The notes under the pieces are model-generated. The model searched no databases and was not told the DNA's origin. It saw nothing but the letters and a program-made list of their open reading frames with translations. A stretch of 64,000 bases of DNA from Clostridium acetobutylicum ATCC 824 (GTDB lineage Bacteria; Bacillota; Clostridia; Clostridiales; Clostridiaceae), in assembly GCF_000008765.1 (NCBI RefSeq), contig NC_001988.2, positions 124,001 through 188,000 of the forward strand, in the 5' to 3' direction. Of this stretch, positions 36,566-45,009 are shown one piece after another; positions within the stretch are counted from its first letter, which is position 1, and every line of letters begins with the position of its first letter. A program made the translations under genes and the position numbers.

Positions 36566-38371
36566 TTGAAACGCTCATCTGTAAATAAAAAAATACAATT
36601 ATCAAAAAAACTCTTTCATGTTTTCTTTTTTTTAGTAGCAGTTTTCTTTCTAATAATATTCAAACTCGCTTACATAATGATAGATAAGTCCGATGACTAC
36701 AAGGCATATTCAATAAAACAATGGAAGAACGAAATAACCATTGCCCCAAAAAGAGGAGACATCCTCGATTGTAATGGAGATAATCTAGCCACAAGCTTAA
36801 GTGATTATAGAATAGATGTAGACATGAACACACTTCTCTCTTCTTTAAAAAGCAACAAAATGACACTAAAAACTCTTTCTACTAAGCTTGGAAAAATATT
36901 AGGGGAATCTTCTGACGACGTTTACTATACGCTGTCATCAAAATCTTCAAATGGAGTTCCCTTAAGGTTTGTAAATCTTGTAAGGCAAATTAATAAGGAA
37001 AAAATAGATAGAGTAAAAGCTTTAAAAATAACTGGATTTATTTATTCTGATGATTTTCTTCGAGAATATCCAAACAATAATTTTCTTTCTAGTGTACTTG
37101 GCTACCTAAATTCCGATGGTAATGGAGCTTCAGGCGTAGAGCTCTCCTATAATAAAATACTTTCAGGAACTCCTGGTCATAAAATCGTAGAAACAGATGT
37201 TATGAGAAATCAGCTTCCCTACGGGAATTCCGAATATACAGCTCCTAAAGCCGGTAAGGATATAGTTCTAACCATAGATAAAAATATTCAACTAATTGCT
37301 GAACAAGCTGCTGAAAAAGCATTGTCTGATAATAAAGCTAAATCTGTTACAATCACAGTTATGAACCCTAATAATGGTGAAATACTAGCCATGGTGTCCA
37401 AGCCTGATTTTAACCCTAATATCCCAAATAAGGGTAGCACAAATTCTAATGTTAACGTATATAAAAATACTGCTGTTGAAAACACCTTCGAACCTGGCTC
37501 TATATTTAAAGTAATTACGTCCTATGCTGCCTTAGCTGAAAAGGTAGTTAACGATAATACTATCTTCACCTGCAATGGAAGCCTAGAAATCAATAAAAAA
37601 ACTATTCATTGTTGGGAACCACAAGGTCACGGCAGAGAACATTTCGTTGATATCATCAAAAATTCCTGCAACGTTGGCTTTATGGAATTAGGCGTTAATC
37701 TTCTTGGAAAAAATAAATTATACAAGTACGAAAAATTGTTTGGTTTTGGTGAAAAGACAGGAGTAGATCTTCCAGATGAAGCAGCAGGTATAGTAAGACC
37801 ACCTTCCGAAACTAGCCCTGTGGACTTAGCTAACAATTCTTTTGGACAAGGTGTTTCCGTAACCTCTGTTGAATATTTAGCAGCTTTTAACGCCATAGCA
37901 AATGGTGGAACCTGGATACGCCCTCATGTGATGAAGGAGATTGTCCATAGCGATGATAAAAATAGCAAAGTTATAGATGAACAATACTCCGATTATGATA
38001 AAAAAATGATATTAGACCCAGCTGTGGCAAGCAATTTAAGAAAATATCTAATCCATGTAGTTAACGATCCAACTGGTGTTGGAAAAAAAGCTGCAATACC
38101 TGGATATGATATAGCAGGAAAAACCGGAACAGCTCAAAAGGCAGATCCTAAAACTGGTGGCTATGAAACCGACAAATATATAGCTTCCTTTGCGGGCATG
38201 GCTCCAGCAAATAAACCTCGAATTACACTTTTAATTTCAGTTGATGAGCCTGATGCGGCTACAAATTACTACGCTTCTACTGTTGCTGCACCTGTGGCAA
38301 AAGATCTTTACATTAAAATATTTGACTATTTAGCTCTAGAGGGCATATATAATATATCCTCTAAAAAGTAA
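36566..38371 (+). CDS. Class B penicillin-binding protein (FtsI/SpoVD-like transpeptidase)
   Basis: This 601-residue protein has one N-terminal transmembrane helix (FHVFFFLVAVFFLIIFKLAYI), a dimerisation domain starting at APKRGDILDCNGD, and a transpeptidase domain. The active-site triad motifs are EPGSIFKVI (SxxK), KNSCNVGF (SxN) and GKTGTAQK (KTG). It lacks PASTA repeats. It cross-links peptidoglycan in division or spore cortex formation. The start is TTG with GAGGTG. An extra PBP on a megaplasmid is unusual; it is monocistronic and not in a dcw cluster. Confidence 0.88.
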   Translation: MKRSSVNKKIQLSKKLFHVFFFLVAVFFLIIFKLAYIMIDKSDDYKAYSIKQWKNEITIAPKRGDILDCNGDNLATSLSDYRIDVDMNTLLSSLKSNKMTLKTLSTKLGKILGESSDDVYYTLSSKSSNGVPLRFVNLVRQINKEKIDRVKALKITGFIYSDDFLREYPNNNFLSSVLGYLNSDGNGASGVELSYNKILSGTPGHKIVETDVMRNQLPYGNSEYTAPKAGKDIVLTIDKNIQLIAEQAAEKALSDNKAKSVTITVMNPNNGEILAMVSKPDFNPNIPNKGSTNSNVNVYKNTAVENTFEPGSIFKVITSYAALAEKVVNDNTIFTCNGSLEINKKTIHCWEPQGHGREHFVDIIKNSCNVGFMELGVNLLGKNKLYKYEKLFGFGEKTGVDLPDEAAGIVRPPSETSPVDLANNSFGQGVSVTSVEYLAAFNAIANGGTWIRPHVMKEIVHSDDKNSKVIDEQYSDYDKKMILDPAVASNLRKYLIHVVNDPTGVGKKAAIPGYDIAGKTGTAQKADPKTGGYETDKYIASFAGMAPANKPRITLLISVDEPDAATNYYASTVAAPVAKDLYIKIFDYLALEGIYNISSKK

Positions 38372-38635
38372 AAGAGCCGAAACCTTCTTCTCCTTTGCAA
38401 CTATATATTTATATATAGTACTCTGTAAATTAATTGCTCAACAAAAAAATATTATATTTTTAGTCTTAATTGTACTTTATTGAGCTTTTTACCTTAAGTA
38501 TCCAAAAAAACGACCGATAATAAGCTGTTTAATTGGATATTTTATAATAATACATCCAACTAAACAGCATAATTACCTTAAATATCAAATAGTTAAGGGG
38601 GTGTTAATATACAGAAGAGCAAAAACATCATATTT
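38372..38635. promoter_or_regulatory. Leader with 15-base inverted repeat
   Basis: The gap before the lysozyme-fusion gene contains GCTGTTTAATTGGAT (38524-38538) and ATCCAACTAAACAGC (38554-38568), complements with one mismatch and a 15-base loop. It lacks a T-run on the plus strand, so an operator or leader stem is as likely as a terminator. A GGGGGTG ribosome-binding site lies at 38597-38603. Confidence 0.45.
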
Positions 38636-40894
38636 ATGTTGTTTTTGGGATTACTATTTGCTTATATGTCTAAATGTAACATTTATGCTGATACTAAAAG
38701 TATAACTCTAAATCCAAGTGTCGCTACAACTCTGGGCAAAACTGATAATACTTGGACTTTTCAAGTTGGAGATTACAATAATGATGGTGTACCTGATTTA
38801 TACGGTATAAGTAAACAAGGAACAAATTCTACCGAAGTACACGTTTTAGATGGTAAATCCAATTATCGAAAATTTTTACTTCAAACTGCTATACCAATAG
38901 AAAAGACTGGTGATAATTACGACTTTAAATTAGGCGATTATAATAATGATGGAGTGCCTGATTTATATTGTATCAAAAAAAATGGTTCAAACGGAAAAAC
39001 CGAAGTACACATTTTAAATGGTAAAGATAATTTTCATTCCTTTCTTGCTGAGGTAGCAACGGCTTTGCCAGCAACTGATAACAATTGGAGTTTTAGTATT
39101 GGAGATTACAATCATGATGGAACACCTGATTTATACTGTATTAAGAAAAATGGTGCCAATGGAAAAACTGAATTGCATATTTTAAACGGTAAAAATAACT
39201 TCCAATCCTTTCTCTATGAGGTAGGTACAACTTTACCTCAGACAGACAACAATTGGGATTTTGGTGTTAGTGATTATAATGCCGATGGAGCACTTGATTT
39301 ATATTGTATAAAAAAGAACGGATCTGGAGCGACAGAAGTGCATATTTTAGATGGTAAAAGTAATTTTAAATCTTTTGCTTTTGAAATAGGAACACCTATG
39401 ACCCCAACTGATGAAAATACACAATTTATATTGGGACAAGGTTCTATGAATATATATGCTATTAAAAAGCAAGGTGCAACAGCTACTGAAGTTCAGCAGC
39501 TTGGATATAAAGATACACCAAATACTTCTAATGACTCTAATTCTAATACTTCTACAAAAGTAAATACTGCTCCAATAAACACTAATGGTATCAACTGGAA
39601 ATCACATTTTTCTACTGCATTAGGTAAAACTGATGATACTTGGACATTTCAGATGGGCGATTACAATCGTGATGGCGTGCTTGATCTATACGGAATTAGG
39701 AAACAAGGTACAACATCTACTGAGGTACACGTCTTAGATGGTAAATCCAATTATCGAAAGTTTTTGCTTCAAACTGTTATACCAATAGAAAAGACTGGTG
39801 ATAATTACGACTTTAAATTAAGCGATTATAATAATGATGGTATACCTGATTTATACTGTATTAAGAAAAATGGTGCAAACGGAAGAACTGAAGTGCACGT
39901 TTTAAATGGTAAGGATAATTTTCATTCCTTCTTTTCCGAGGTATCAACAGCTCTACCAAGTACCGATAATAATTGGGACTTTTGCATTGGAAACTACAAT
40001 AATGATGAGAAGCCTGATTTATACTGCATTAAAAAGAATGGCGCCAATGGAAAAACTGAGGTACATATTTTAAATGGTAAGACTAATTTTCAGTCATTTC
40101 TCTTGGAGATAGGAACTTCTCTGTCAAACACAGATGACAATTGGAACTTTGGATTAAATGACTACAATAATGATGGACTTATTGATTTATATTGTATTAA
40201 AAGAAATGGCAGCGGAGCAACAGAAATCCATATTTTAAATGGTAAGAATAATTTTTCTTCCTTTAATTTTGAGTCAGCAACACCTATGGAGCCAACTGAT
40301 AAGAATACACAATTTATAGTTTCTAATGATGGAGCCTTAAATGTATATCCAATAAAAAAGCAAGGTGCAACATCTACTGAGGTTCATGAATTCGGAACTA
40401 AAAGCCAAGATCATGATAAAAATTATAATAATAGTAGTAACTTAATAACCTTTATAGGTCAATATGAATCTTTTTCTCCTGTGCCATATAGAGGAGCAGA
40501 CTATCAAAATAGAACTATTGGATATGGTCACGTAATTCAACCAGGAGAAAACCTATCATATCTTACAGATGAACAAGCAAGAGATTTACTACAAAGGGAT
40601 ATTCAAAATACTACTAATGCAGTTTCGTCAATAACTTCAGGGTTAAAATTAACACAAAATCAGTTTGATTCTTTAGTAGACTTCGCTTATAACTGCGGAA
40701 TTAGTGCACTAGAATCTTCTATTCTCCTAAAGAATATAAAGGCAGGAAATACTTCAGCAGATACTCTTAAAACAAACTTTATTTCTTGGTCTTACTGCAA
40801 TGGAGAAGAGCTTTTAGGGCTTTGGAGGCGTAGAATGGACGAATGGCAAATGTATGAATATAGTGATTATAATAGGGACTATCCTAACTGGTAA
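38636..40894 (+). CDS. Secreted FG-GAP/integrin-repeat protein fused to GH24 lysozyme
   Basis: This protein of about 752 residues begins with a signal peptide (to about NIYA). About ten VCBS/FG-GAP-like blades follow, each with a calcium-type loop such as GDYNNDGVPDLYGI. They fall in two blocks of five that are near duplicates, joined by an Asn/Ser/Thr-rich linker at about 290-320. The C-terminus (about 605-752) is a phage-type muramidase with Glu in GQYESFSP and the GYGH motif. The only ribosome-binding site fits an AUA at 38609, which would give a lysine-bearing n-region; the ATG at 38636 lacks one. Likely cell-wall lysis or remodelling. Confidence 0.82.
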   Translation: MLFLGLLFAYMSKCNIYADTKSITLNPSVATTLGKTDNTWTFQVGDYNNDGVPDLYGISKQGTNSTEVHVLDGKSNYRKFLLQTAIPIEKTGDNYDFKLGDYNNDGVPDLYCIKKNGSNGKTEVHILNGKDNFHSFLAEVATALPATDNNWSFSIGDYNHDGTPDLYCIKKNGANGKTELHILNGKNNFQSFLYEVGTTLPQTDNNWDFGVSDYNADGALDLYCIKKNGSGATEVHILDGKSNFKSFAFEIGTPMTPTDENTQFILGQGSMNIYAIKKQGATATEVQQLGYKDTPNTSNDSNSNTSTKVNTAPINTNGINWKSHFSTALGKTDDTWTFQMGDYNRDGVLDLYGIRKQGTTSTEVHVLDGKSNYRKFLLQTVIPIEKTGDNYDFKLSDYNNDGIPDLYCIKKNGANGRTEVHVLNGKDNFHSFFSEVSTALPSTDNNWDFCIGNYNNDEKPDLYCIKKNGANGKTEVHILNGKTNFQSFLLEIGTSLSNTDDNWNFGLNDYNNDGLIDLYCIKRNGSGATEIHILNGKNNFSSFNFESATPMEPTDKNTQFIVSNDGALNVYPIKKQGATSTEVHEFGTKSQDHDKNYNNSSNLITFIGQYESFSPVPYRGADYQNRTIGYGHVIQPGENLSYLTDEQARDLLQRDIQNTTNAVSSITSGLKLTQNQFDSLVDFAYNCGISALESSILLKNIKAGNTSADTLKTNFISWSYCNGEELLGLWRRRMDEWQMYEYSDYNRDYPNW

Positions 40895-40922
40895 TTTTAT
40901 TTGTAATTAAGGGAGATATACA

Positions 40923-41495
40923 ATGAAGAAGAAATTATTTTTGGTATCAATTGTACTGATATTAGGCATAGCTTCTACTACTATGTACTTAAAACATAAA
41001 AGTAAAGCCAAAGTATCACTTAACAATAAAACCATAACAAATAAAAATATAAATACTTCTAAAGAAAACCTCAATAATGATGTATCTTCACAGGAATCTG
41101 TGGGGAATAAAGATAACACTACAACTTCTTTTAATTACGCAGATTATTTTGGTGAGTGGACCATAAAAAAATCTATTGGTTCAATACCTGTATCTCAAAT
41201 GTCTAATAATGACGCTTCAGGTTATATTGGTAAAAAGATAGCTATTTCATCTACTCAATTCAATGATGTAGATAATATAGTTATTAAAAGCCCAATTTAT
41301 GAACAAAGAAACATTTCAAACAAAGATTTTTTTGCTGCTAGTCAAAGAGAGTTAAACTATATTGGAGTTAACTTAGACTCTATTAATGAAATTCAAATAA
41401 TCAGCAATGGAAGTCTCTATAGCACCATATATGTAATCGACAAAAACAATATATTATATATGATAAATGGAATATTTTTTAAATTACAAAAATAA
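40923..41495 (+). CDS. Membrane-anchored hypothetical protein
   Basis: This 190-residue protein has an N-terminal signal anchor (KKKLFLVSIVLILGIASTTM), an Asn/Ser/Lys linker to about 65, and a small soluble domain beginning YFGEWTIKKSIG. The lipobox cysteine is missing. No family recognised. The start has a GGGAGAT site 28 bases after the lysozyme fusion, so the two are probably co-transcribed. A terminator follows. Confidence 0.6.
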   Translation: MKKKLFLVSIVLILGIASTTMYLKHKSKAKVSLNNKTITNKNINTSKENLNNDVSSQESVGNKDNTTTSFNYADYFGEWTIKKSIGSIPVSQMSNNDASGYIGKKIAISSTQFNDVDNIVIKSPIYEQRNISNKDFFAASQRELNYIGVNLDSINEIQIISNGSLYSTIYVIDKNNILYMINGIFFKLQK

Positions 41496-41504
41496 CTTAT
41501 TTAT

Positions 41505-41549
41505 AAAAAGAGTAAACATAGGTGTATCCTAATTGTTTACTCTTTTTTT
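41505..41549 (+). terminator. Rho-independent terminator
   Basis: AAAAAGAGTAAACA and TGTTTACTCTTTTTTT form a stem with a 14-base loop and a T-run. Confidence 0.85.
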
Positions 41550-41624
41550 CTATTTACAATTTATCTATTATGTTATACAATATAGTTAAACTAACTTGCA
41601 TAACATAATAGCGAGGTGATTTTA

Positions 41625-41972
41625 TTGAATGATAAATCTCAATTTCTAAAAGGTACTCTAGAGGGATGTATTCTAAAAATAATTAATGATGCTGGTGAAG
41701 TTTATGGATATGAAATAGCTGAAAAATTAAAGGATTATGGCTTGAATAATGTAAGTGAAGGAACAATTTATCCACTTCTTTTAAGGCTGGAAAAATCAGA
41801 ACTTCTGAATTCAATAAAAAAAGAATCCCCCTATGGTCCTAAGAGAAAGTATTATACCCTATCCTCTAAAGGAAAAGAAGAGCTGAAAGACTTCTATGAA
41901 AACTGGCTTAATCTTAAGGCAAGCATAGATAAAATATTTTTAGATTATGGAGATGATAATAATGATGAATGA
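41625..41972 (+). CDS. PadR-family transcriptional regulator
   Basis: This 115-residue winged-helix protein starts FLKGTLEGCILKII and has EVYGYEIAEKLKDYGL, SEGTIYPLLLRLEKSELL and GPKRKYYTLSSKGKEEL, all PadR hallmarks. TTG 41625 has GAGGTG at a normal distance, so I prefer it over the GTG inside that site. The next gene overlaps its end. PadR proteins usually repress the adjacent membrane-protein gene and themselves. Confidence 0.87.
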   Translation: MNDKSQFLKGTLEGCILKIINDAGEVYGYEIAEKLKDYGLNNVSEGTIYPLLLRLEKSELLNSIKKESPYGPKRKYYTLSSKGKEELKDFYENWLNLKASIDKIFLDYGDDNNDE

Positions 41973-42639
41973 ATTAGATGCGATGATTAAGAAAAATTAT
42001 GAAATGAGCAAAAAATTAAATGAAGCTAATGACAAAGTTTATACTAACATTTTATGCTATATTAGGGTAAGCTCTCTTGATGCAAAGGAAAAGGAAGAAA
42101 TTATCTCTGATATTCTCGAAATGTTTTTACGCTGTCAAGCAGAAGAAAAATCTATTGATGAACTAATTGGCAATGATTATAAAAGCTTTTGTGATTCAAT
42201 TATAGAATCTGCTGGTGAAAACAAGTTTTCTAAAGAAAATATTAAAGAAACTTTATATATAATTATAAATGGTATTTTTATATTATTAAGTATCAACTTT
42301 ATATTTGATTATGTGCCAAGAGCAATTAAATATAGAAGCATAGTAAACTATAAGCTTGGAGTATCTTTTCTCTTAACAACCACAATGATTTTATTAATTG
42401 CCTTTGGTATAGTAAAATATATAGGAAAAACCAGCTTCAATGATAACAACATAAGCGATTCTAAAAAAGCAAAGATTCTTTTTATAATTTTCTATGTAGT
42501 AATTACTGTCATCTTGGGACTTATAGGCTATATACTTAGAACCTATACTTTGTTTTCAGCTAACCCTTATGTAATGTTAGCTATACTTGCTGTTTACTGG
42601 ATATATAAATTATTAGAAAGATTTAGAAAAGAGGCTTAA
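41962..42639 (+). CDS. PadR-linked membrane protein (HAAS/DUF1700-like)
   Basis: This 225-residue protein has a soluble helical N-terminal domain (about 1-95, with LDAKEKEEIISDILEMFLRC) similar to those that accompany PadR regulators. Four hydrophobic segments follow (from ETLYIIINGIFILLSINFIF to the end). It overlaps PadR by 11 bases and has a GGAG site inside that gene, so the two are coupled. The function is probably signalling to, or sensing for, the PadR switch; this is inference. Confidence 0.7.
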   Translation: MMNELDAMIKKNYEMSKKLNEANDKVYTNILCYIRVSSLDAKEKEEIISDILEMFLRCQAEEKSIDELIGNDYKSFCDSIIESAGENKFSKENIKETLYIIINGIFILLSINFIFDYVPRAIKYRSIVNYKLGVSFLLTTTMILLIAFGIVKYIGKTSFNDNNISDSKKAKILFIIFYVVITVILGLIGYILRTYTLFSANPYVMLAILAVYWIYKLLERFRKEA

Positions 42640-42654
42640 TTAGCTCTTTTCTAT

Positions 42655-42894
42655 TTATCTAAGATTGGGCGCAATAAAATACGTAGCAAACCCCACTATA
42701 ATAAAAAGAACACATGAAAAAAAGTACAAAAGCATGTACTTTTTATCCTCACTTATAGTTGTTTCCGTGAAATATATAAAAAAAATTATACCAAACAATA
42801 GAAACTTCTGATACCAAAAAGCATTTACAAAAAACAATAAAGGAACGGCCTTCAATAGATTTATGGCTACTGTTTTTGATTTTAATGTTTCCAT
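42655..42894 (-). CDS. Small membrane protein
   Basis: This 79-residue protein has about two to three transmembrane segments (LLKAVPLLFFVNAFWYQKFL, LLFGIIFFIYF, LLYFFSCVLFIIVGFATYFI). A GGGAGG site lies just before ATG. It is convergent with the PadR operon. No family recognised. Confidence 0.55.
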   Translation of the reverse strand: METLKSKTVAINLLKAVPLLFFVNAFWYQKFLLFGIIFFIYFTETTISEDKKYMLLYFFSCVLFIIVGFATYFIAPNLR

Positions 42895-43060
42895 TTGTCC
42901 TCCCTCTAAAAACGAGTTTCTACCTATTATAAATATGCTACATCTAACCTATAAATTCATAAGTTTTATTTTTAATAGCATTAATTTGAATATAAAAAGT
43001 ATAATGTTATACCCTATATTATTGTAATGTAAAAATATATAATAAGGTGGGTATTTGACT

Positions 43061-44014
43061 ATGTACAAGAAACTTTTGGTAGGCGCTTTAATACTGTTAA
43101 ATGTAGTCTTTTATGGATGCAGCAATAAATCTTCAAATAAAATCTCAAAATCATATGCCGCAAGTTCAGTAAATATAACTTCTTCAAAAAAACCTCCTCA
43201 AAATAACAAAAACTCCATAAGAACCAAAACACTTATAGAAGCCTTAACAAATAATTCTATAATAAGCTTAACTGGAAATATAGCCGGGGCACCTATCCAC
43301 ATGAATCTTATCAAGGACCCTAATGCTTCTTTTCCCAATTACTTTAAGGATGCTGATAAATATAGTGACACAATAATAGCAGTAGATCATACTAAATATG
43401 CTAAATCAGGCGTGAAAAAAGCTGCCTCCTTTAAAGGCTCTTACTATTACGACAAAATAAAGCAAAACATAAATATAATCGCTACACTCTATCAAGGTGG
43501 TCTTTTTGAAATAATAGAATATGATTCATCTCAAAATATAAATGGTTATTTTAAAGGCTTTGTACAAAATAATAAAATAACTGGAGGCTGGATTTCAGCA
43601 AAAGCTTCAAAAGACTATCCCTACAAAGTAAAGGAATATCCCTTTTACTTAACTAATGGAAACACTTCCTCTAATAATAACTCTCTTCAAGGTTATTACA
43701 AAAATCAATTTAATGAAGCAGAATCTTCTAACATGGTAATATTTAATGAAGATTCCTCAGGGTTTCAATTTGCAATAGATGGCAGACATTCTTCAAATGT
43801 TGGCATTAATATCGGAAGTATTTCCGGAAAAGCAACCTTTACTGATGCCTCAAAAAAACGGGCTAAATACATAAATAATAGCAATGGTCTTGAAATGATT
43901 TTTGATTTTCAAGATAAAACTACTATAATCGTAAATGCAAATGCAGTAATTCAACAGTATGGAGGCATAGGTGTTAATCTTACTGGAAAATTTAATAAAA
44001 CACTTTATAAATAA
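43061..44014 (+). CDS. Secreted lipoprotein of unknown function
   Basis: In this 317-residue protein the N-terminus MYKKLLVGALILLNVVFYGC ends in a lipobox cysteine, so it should be lipid-anchored. A Ser/Asn/Lys linker (to about 55) leads to beta-rich repeats: SLTGNIAGAPIHMNL, SFKGSYYYD.. and GYYKNQFN.., suggesting a small barrel or MORN-like sheet that recurs. ATG 43061 suits the AAGGTGG site; an in-frame TTG two codons earlier is too close. It shares a terminator with the sigma-like gene opposite. Confidence 0.68.
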   Translation: MYKKLLVGALILLNVVFYGCSNKSSNKISKSYAASSVNITSSKKPPQNNKNSIRTKTLIEALTNNSIISLTGNIAGAPIHMNLIKDPNASFPNYFKDADKYSDTIIAVDHTKYAKSGVKKAASFKGSYYYDKIKQNINIIATLYQGGLFEIIEYDSSQNINGYFKGFVQNNKITGGWISAKASKDYPYKVKEYPFYLTNGNTSSNNNSLQGYYKNQFNEAESSNMVIFNEDSSGFQFAIDGRHSSNVGINIGSISGKATFTDASKKRAKYINNSNGLEMIFDFQDKTTIIVNANAVIQQYGGIGVNLTGKFNKTLYK

Positions 44015-44041
44015 GATAAGTCATAATGGCTTATCTTATTT
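44009..44041. terminator. Bidirectional terminator overlapping both stop codons
   Basis: AAATAAGATAAG and CTTATCTTATTT are exact complements. The stem contains the last codons of the lipoprotein gene and the stop of the sigma-like gene, a very compact convergent junction. Confidence 0.8.
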
Positions 44042-44767
44042 AATTCTAAGTTCATTTGCCAGCTTTTTTTTAACCTTTAGCCTAGCACGATTTATTGTAG
44101 CCCTACATACCCCATATTTATTAGCTATATCTGCATCCGTACTTTTATTTATATAATGTTCTTTAATTATACTTCTCTCAAAAGAATTTAAGCATTTAAA
44201 AATTTCGTTTCCTGTTCTACCCTCTATCCAATTATCATCTAGTAATTCATTATCTTCAAAAAAACTTATACTATTATCATAAACTAATATACTATCCAGG
44301 TATTCACTATTATTACTTCTCGAAATGGTATCCTTTACAAGAGAACTTAAGCGGCGATAAATTTCATAATGAAAACATTTATACACGTAATTATGGAAAC
44401 TAGGTTTATCATAGTCTCTATATTTTTTTGCCATTATTAATAAAGCTGCAATAAGTTCATTCTGTATTTCACTTTCATTATATTTAGAGAACATATTTTT
44501 TATTTTTTTTGAGACATTCTCAAGCTTTAAATTAACTTCCTCCCTATTAACTTCCTTTAGTTCCTGTACTTTTATATACAAACGTATAAATTTGTTTATT
44601 GAATAATCTTTTGGCTTGTAAGCTCCATACATAATAAGATTTAAGTAGTTTAATAAAAAGTTTTTAAAACATTCTATTAATTCCTGAGCGGCATATGTGC
44701 TGCCATTTTGATAATCAAGAACGTAATTGTATATTCTTTTGTAATCTTCAAGTTTGCATTCTGGCAT
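44036..44767 (-). CDS. Sigma-70-like factor (toxin/bacteriocin-type group)
   Basis: This 243-residue protein has a C-terminal region-4 helix-turn-helix, starting at KCLNSFERSIIKEHYINKST and continuing ADIANKYGVCRATINRARLK. A region-2-like N-terminal part carries FIRLYIKVQEL and YDKPSFHNYVYKCFHYEIYRR. The layout recalls TcdR/UviA/BotR-type alternative sigma factors of clostridia. AGGAGG precedes ATG. It is divergent from two fibre-like genes across a perfect inverted repeat, so these are likely targets. Assignment to the exact sigma group is tentative. Confidence 0.72.
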   Translation of the reverse strand: MPECKLEDYKRIYNYVLDYQNGSTYAAQELIECFKNFLLNYLNLIMYGAYKPKDYSINKFIRLYIKVQELKEVNREEVNLKLENVSKKIKNMFSKYNESEIQNELIAALLIMAKKYRDYDKPSFHNYVYKCFHYEIYRRLSSLVKDTISRSNNSEYLDSILVYDNSISFFEDNELLDDNWIEGRTGNEIFKCLNSFERSIIKEHYINKSTDADIANKYGVCRATINRARLKVKKKLANELRIK

Positions 44768-44838
44768 TTTAATTCCTCCTGCTTATATACTTATTAGCCA
44801 AAACCTTCCCATGACTATAAACTGGCTATTCAATCTTT

Positions 44839-44886
44839 ATTTAATTTAAGTTATATGTCAATCTCACAAAATAACTTAAATTAAAT
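44839..44886. promoter_or_regulatory. Perfect 16-base inverted repeat in divergent promoter region
   Basis: ATTTAATTTAAGTTAT (44839-44854) and ATAACTTAAATTAAAT (44871-44886) are exact complements around a 16-base centre. A TTGACA-like element faces the sigma gene inside the centre on the minus strand. It may be an operator shared by the sigma-like and fibre-like genes. Confidence 0.55.
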
Positions 44887-45009
44887 TTCACTTTTATTTT
44901 TCAAAAAATTTATAAACAAAGTTACAAATTATTGTACGGCACAGTATATAAGTTTAATGAGTTTTGAGGAACTTAAAAAATAAATTAATTTTTACAAGGA
45001 GGAATTATT

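Noticed and set aside
41590-41612. ACATAATAG near 41601 and near 17580 as further copies of the alternative-sigma promoter
   Set aside because: The CATAATAG half is present, but no TACA(C/T)TT lies 15 bases upstream, so they do not fit the pattern.
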